Shown here in pieces: positions 63,901 to 64,000 of a stretch of 64,000 nt of DNA. The position numbers and the translations under genes were made by a program. The notes under the pieces are model-generated. The model made no database searches. It was not told the origin of the DNA and worked only from the letters and a program-made list of their open reading frames with translations. Source of the DNA: Astropecten irregularis (taxonomy: Eukaryota > Echinodermata > Asteroidea > Paxillosida > Astropectinidae). Location: positions 8,246,001 to 8,310,000 of the forward strand of contig OZ020259.1 in the NCBI GenBank assembly GCA_963971285.1, written 5' to 3'. Position 1 is the stretch's first letter. Every line of letters starts with the position of its first letter.

Positions 63901-64000
63901 GAATTAACATTGAAACTTATTAAACCAATAAGAAAATAAAATAATTTTAATCTATCGAAATTGGGGGATAAATGTATGCCATATTATATGAGTGGCTATA

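Overview
The window is animal nuclear DNA: AT-rich, with long introns, GT-AG splice sites, tRNA-derived SINEs, LINE fragments and many short terminal-inverted-repeat elements. Its genes are class C GPCRs of the metabotropic GABA-B family, closest by eye to subunit 2 (GABBR2). The SINE and repeat style and the lineage-specific receptor expansion suggest an invertebrate deuterostome (echinoderm, hemichordate or amphioxus), but the species cannot be settled from the sequence alone.

Layout. Gene A (+, 1-9475) enters from the left edge in its fourth exon and is complete to its stop. After about 6 kb of repeat-rich intergenic DNA comes gene B (-, 31907 back to 15779, 18 exons, 786 aa), convergent with A. 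About 4 kb further on is gene C (-, 51356 back to 36110, 18 exons, 794 aa), in tandem with B. A fourth copy, D, starts head-to-head with C: a good signal-peptide exon at 57492-57728 (+). It is followed only by an inverted, stop-containing relic of exon 3 (62161-62265, -) and a divergent exon 5 (about 63376-63490, +). All exons that can be compared in A, B and C have the same boundaries and phases, and several introns are still alignable, so the cluster arose by duplication of whole genomic copies. Two relics of an unrelated 7TM exon (adhesion/class B type, TM6-TM7) lie outside the receptor genes at 12.6 and 54.6 kb.

Role of the genes. Each predicted protein has a signal peptide, a Venus-flytrap ectodomain, seven membrane segments and a short C-terminal coiled coil. 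Several residues that contact GABA in human GABBR1 are replaced in B and C, so they look like subunit-2-type partners that couple to G protein rather than agonist-binding subunits. B has lost the last part of its tail and one coiled-coil core residue.

Mobile DNA. The most distinctive structure is a palindromic tRNA-SINE (22182-22627) with two tRNA-like heads facing each other and 16-bp target duplications, inserted next to a splice acceptor of gene B. Related copies lie elsewhere. A second, unrelated tRNA-like head lies between long inverted arms at 32.8-33.2 kb. The window also holds hAT-like and Harbinger-like MITEs with clear target duplications, pieces of four LINEs, a Penelope-like fragment, a long polypurine tract and a hexamer microsatellite.
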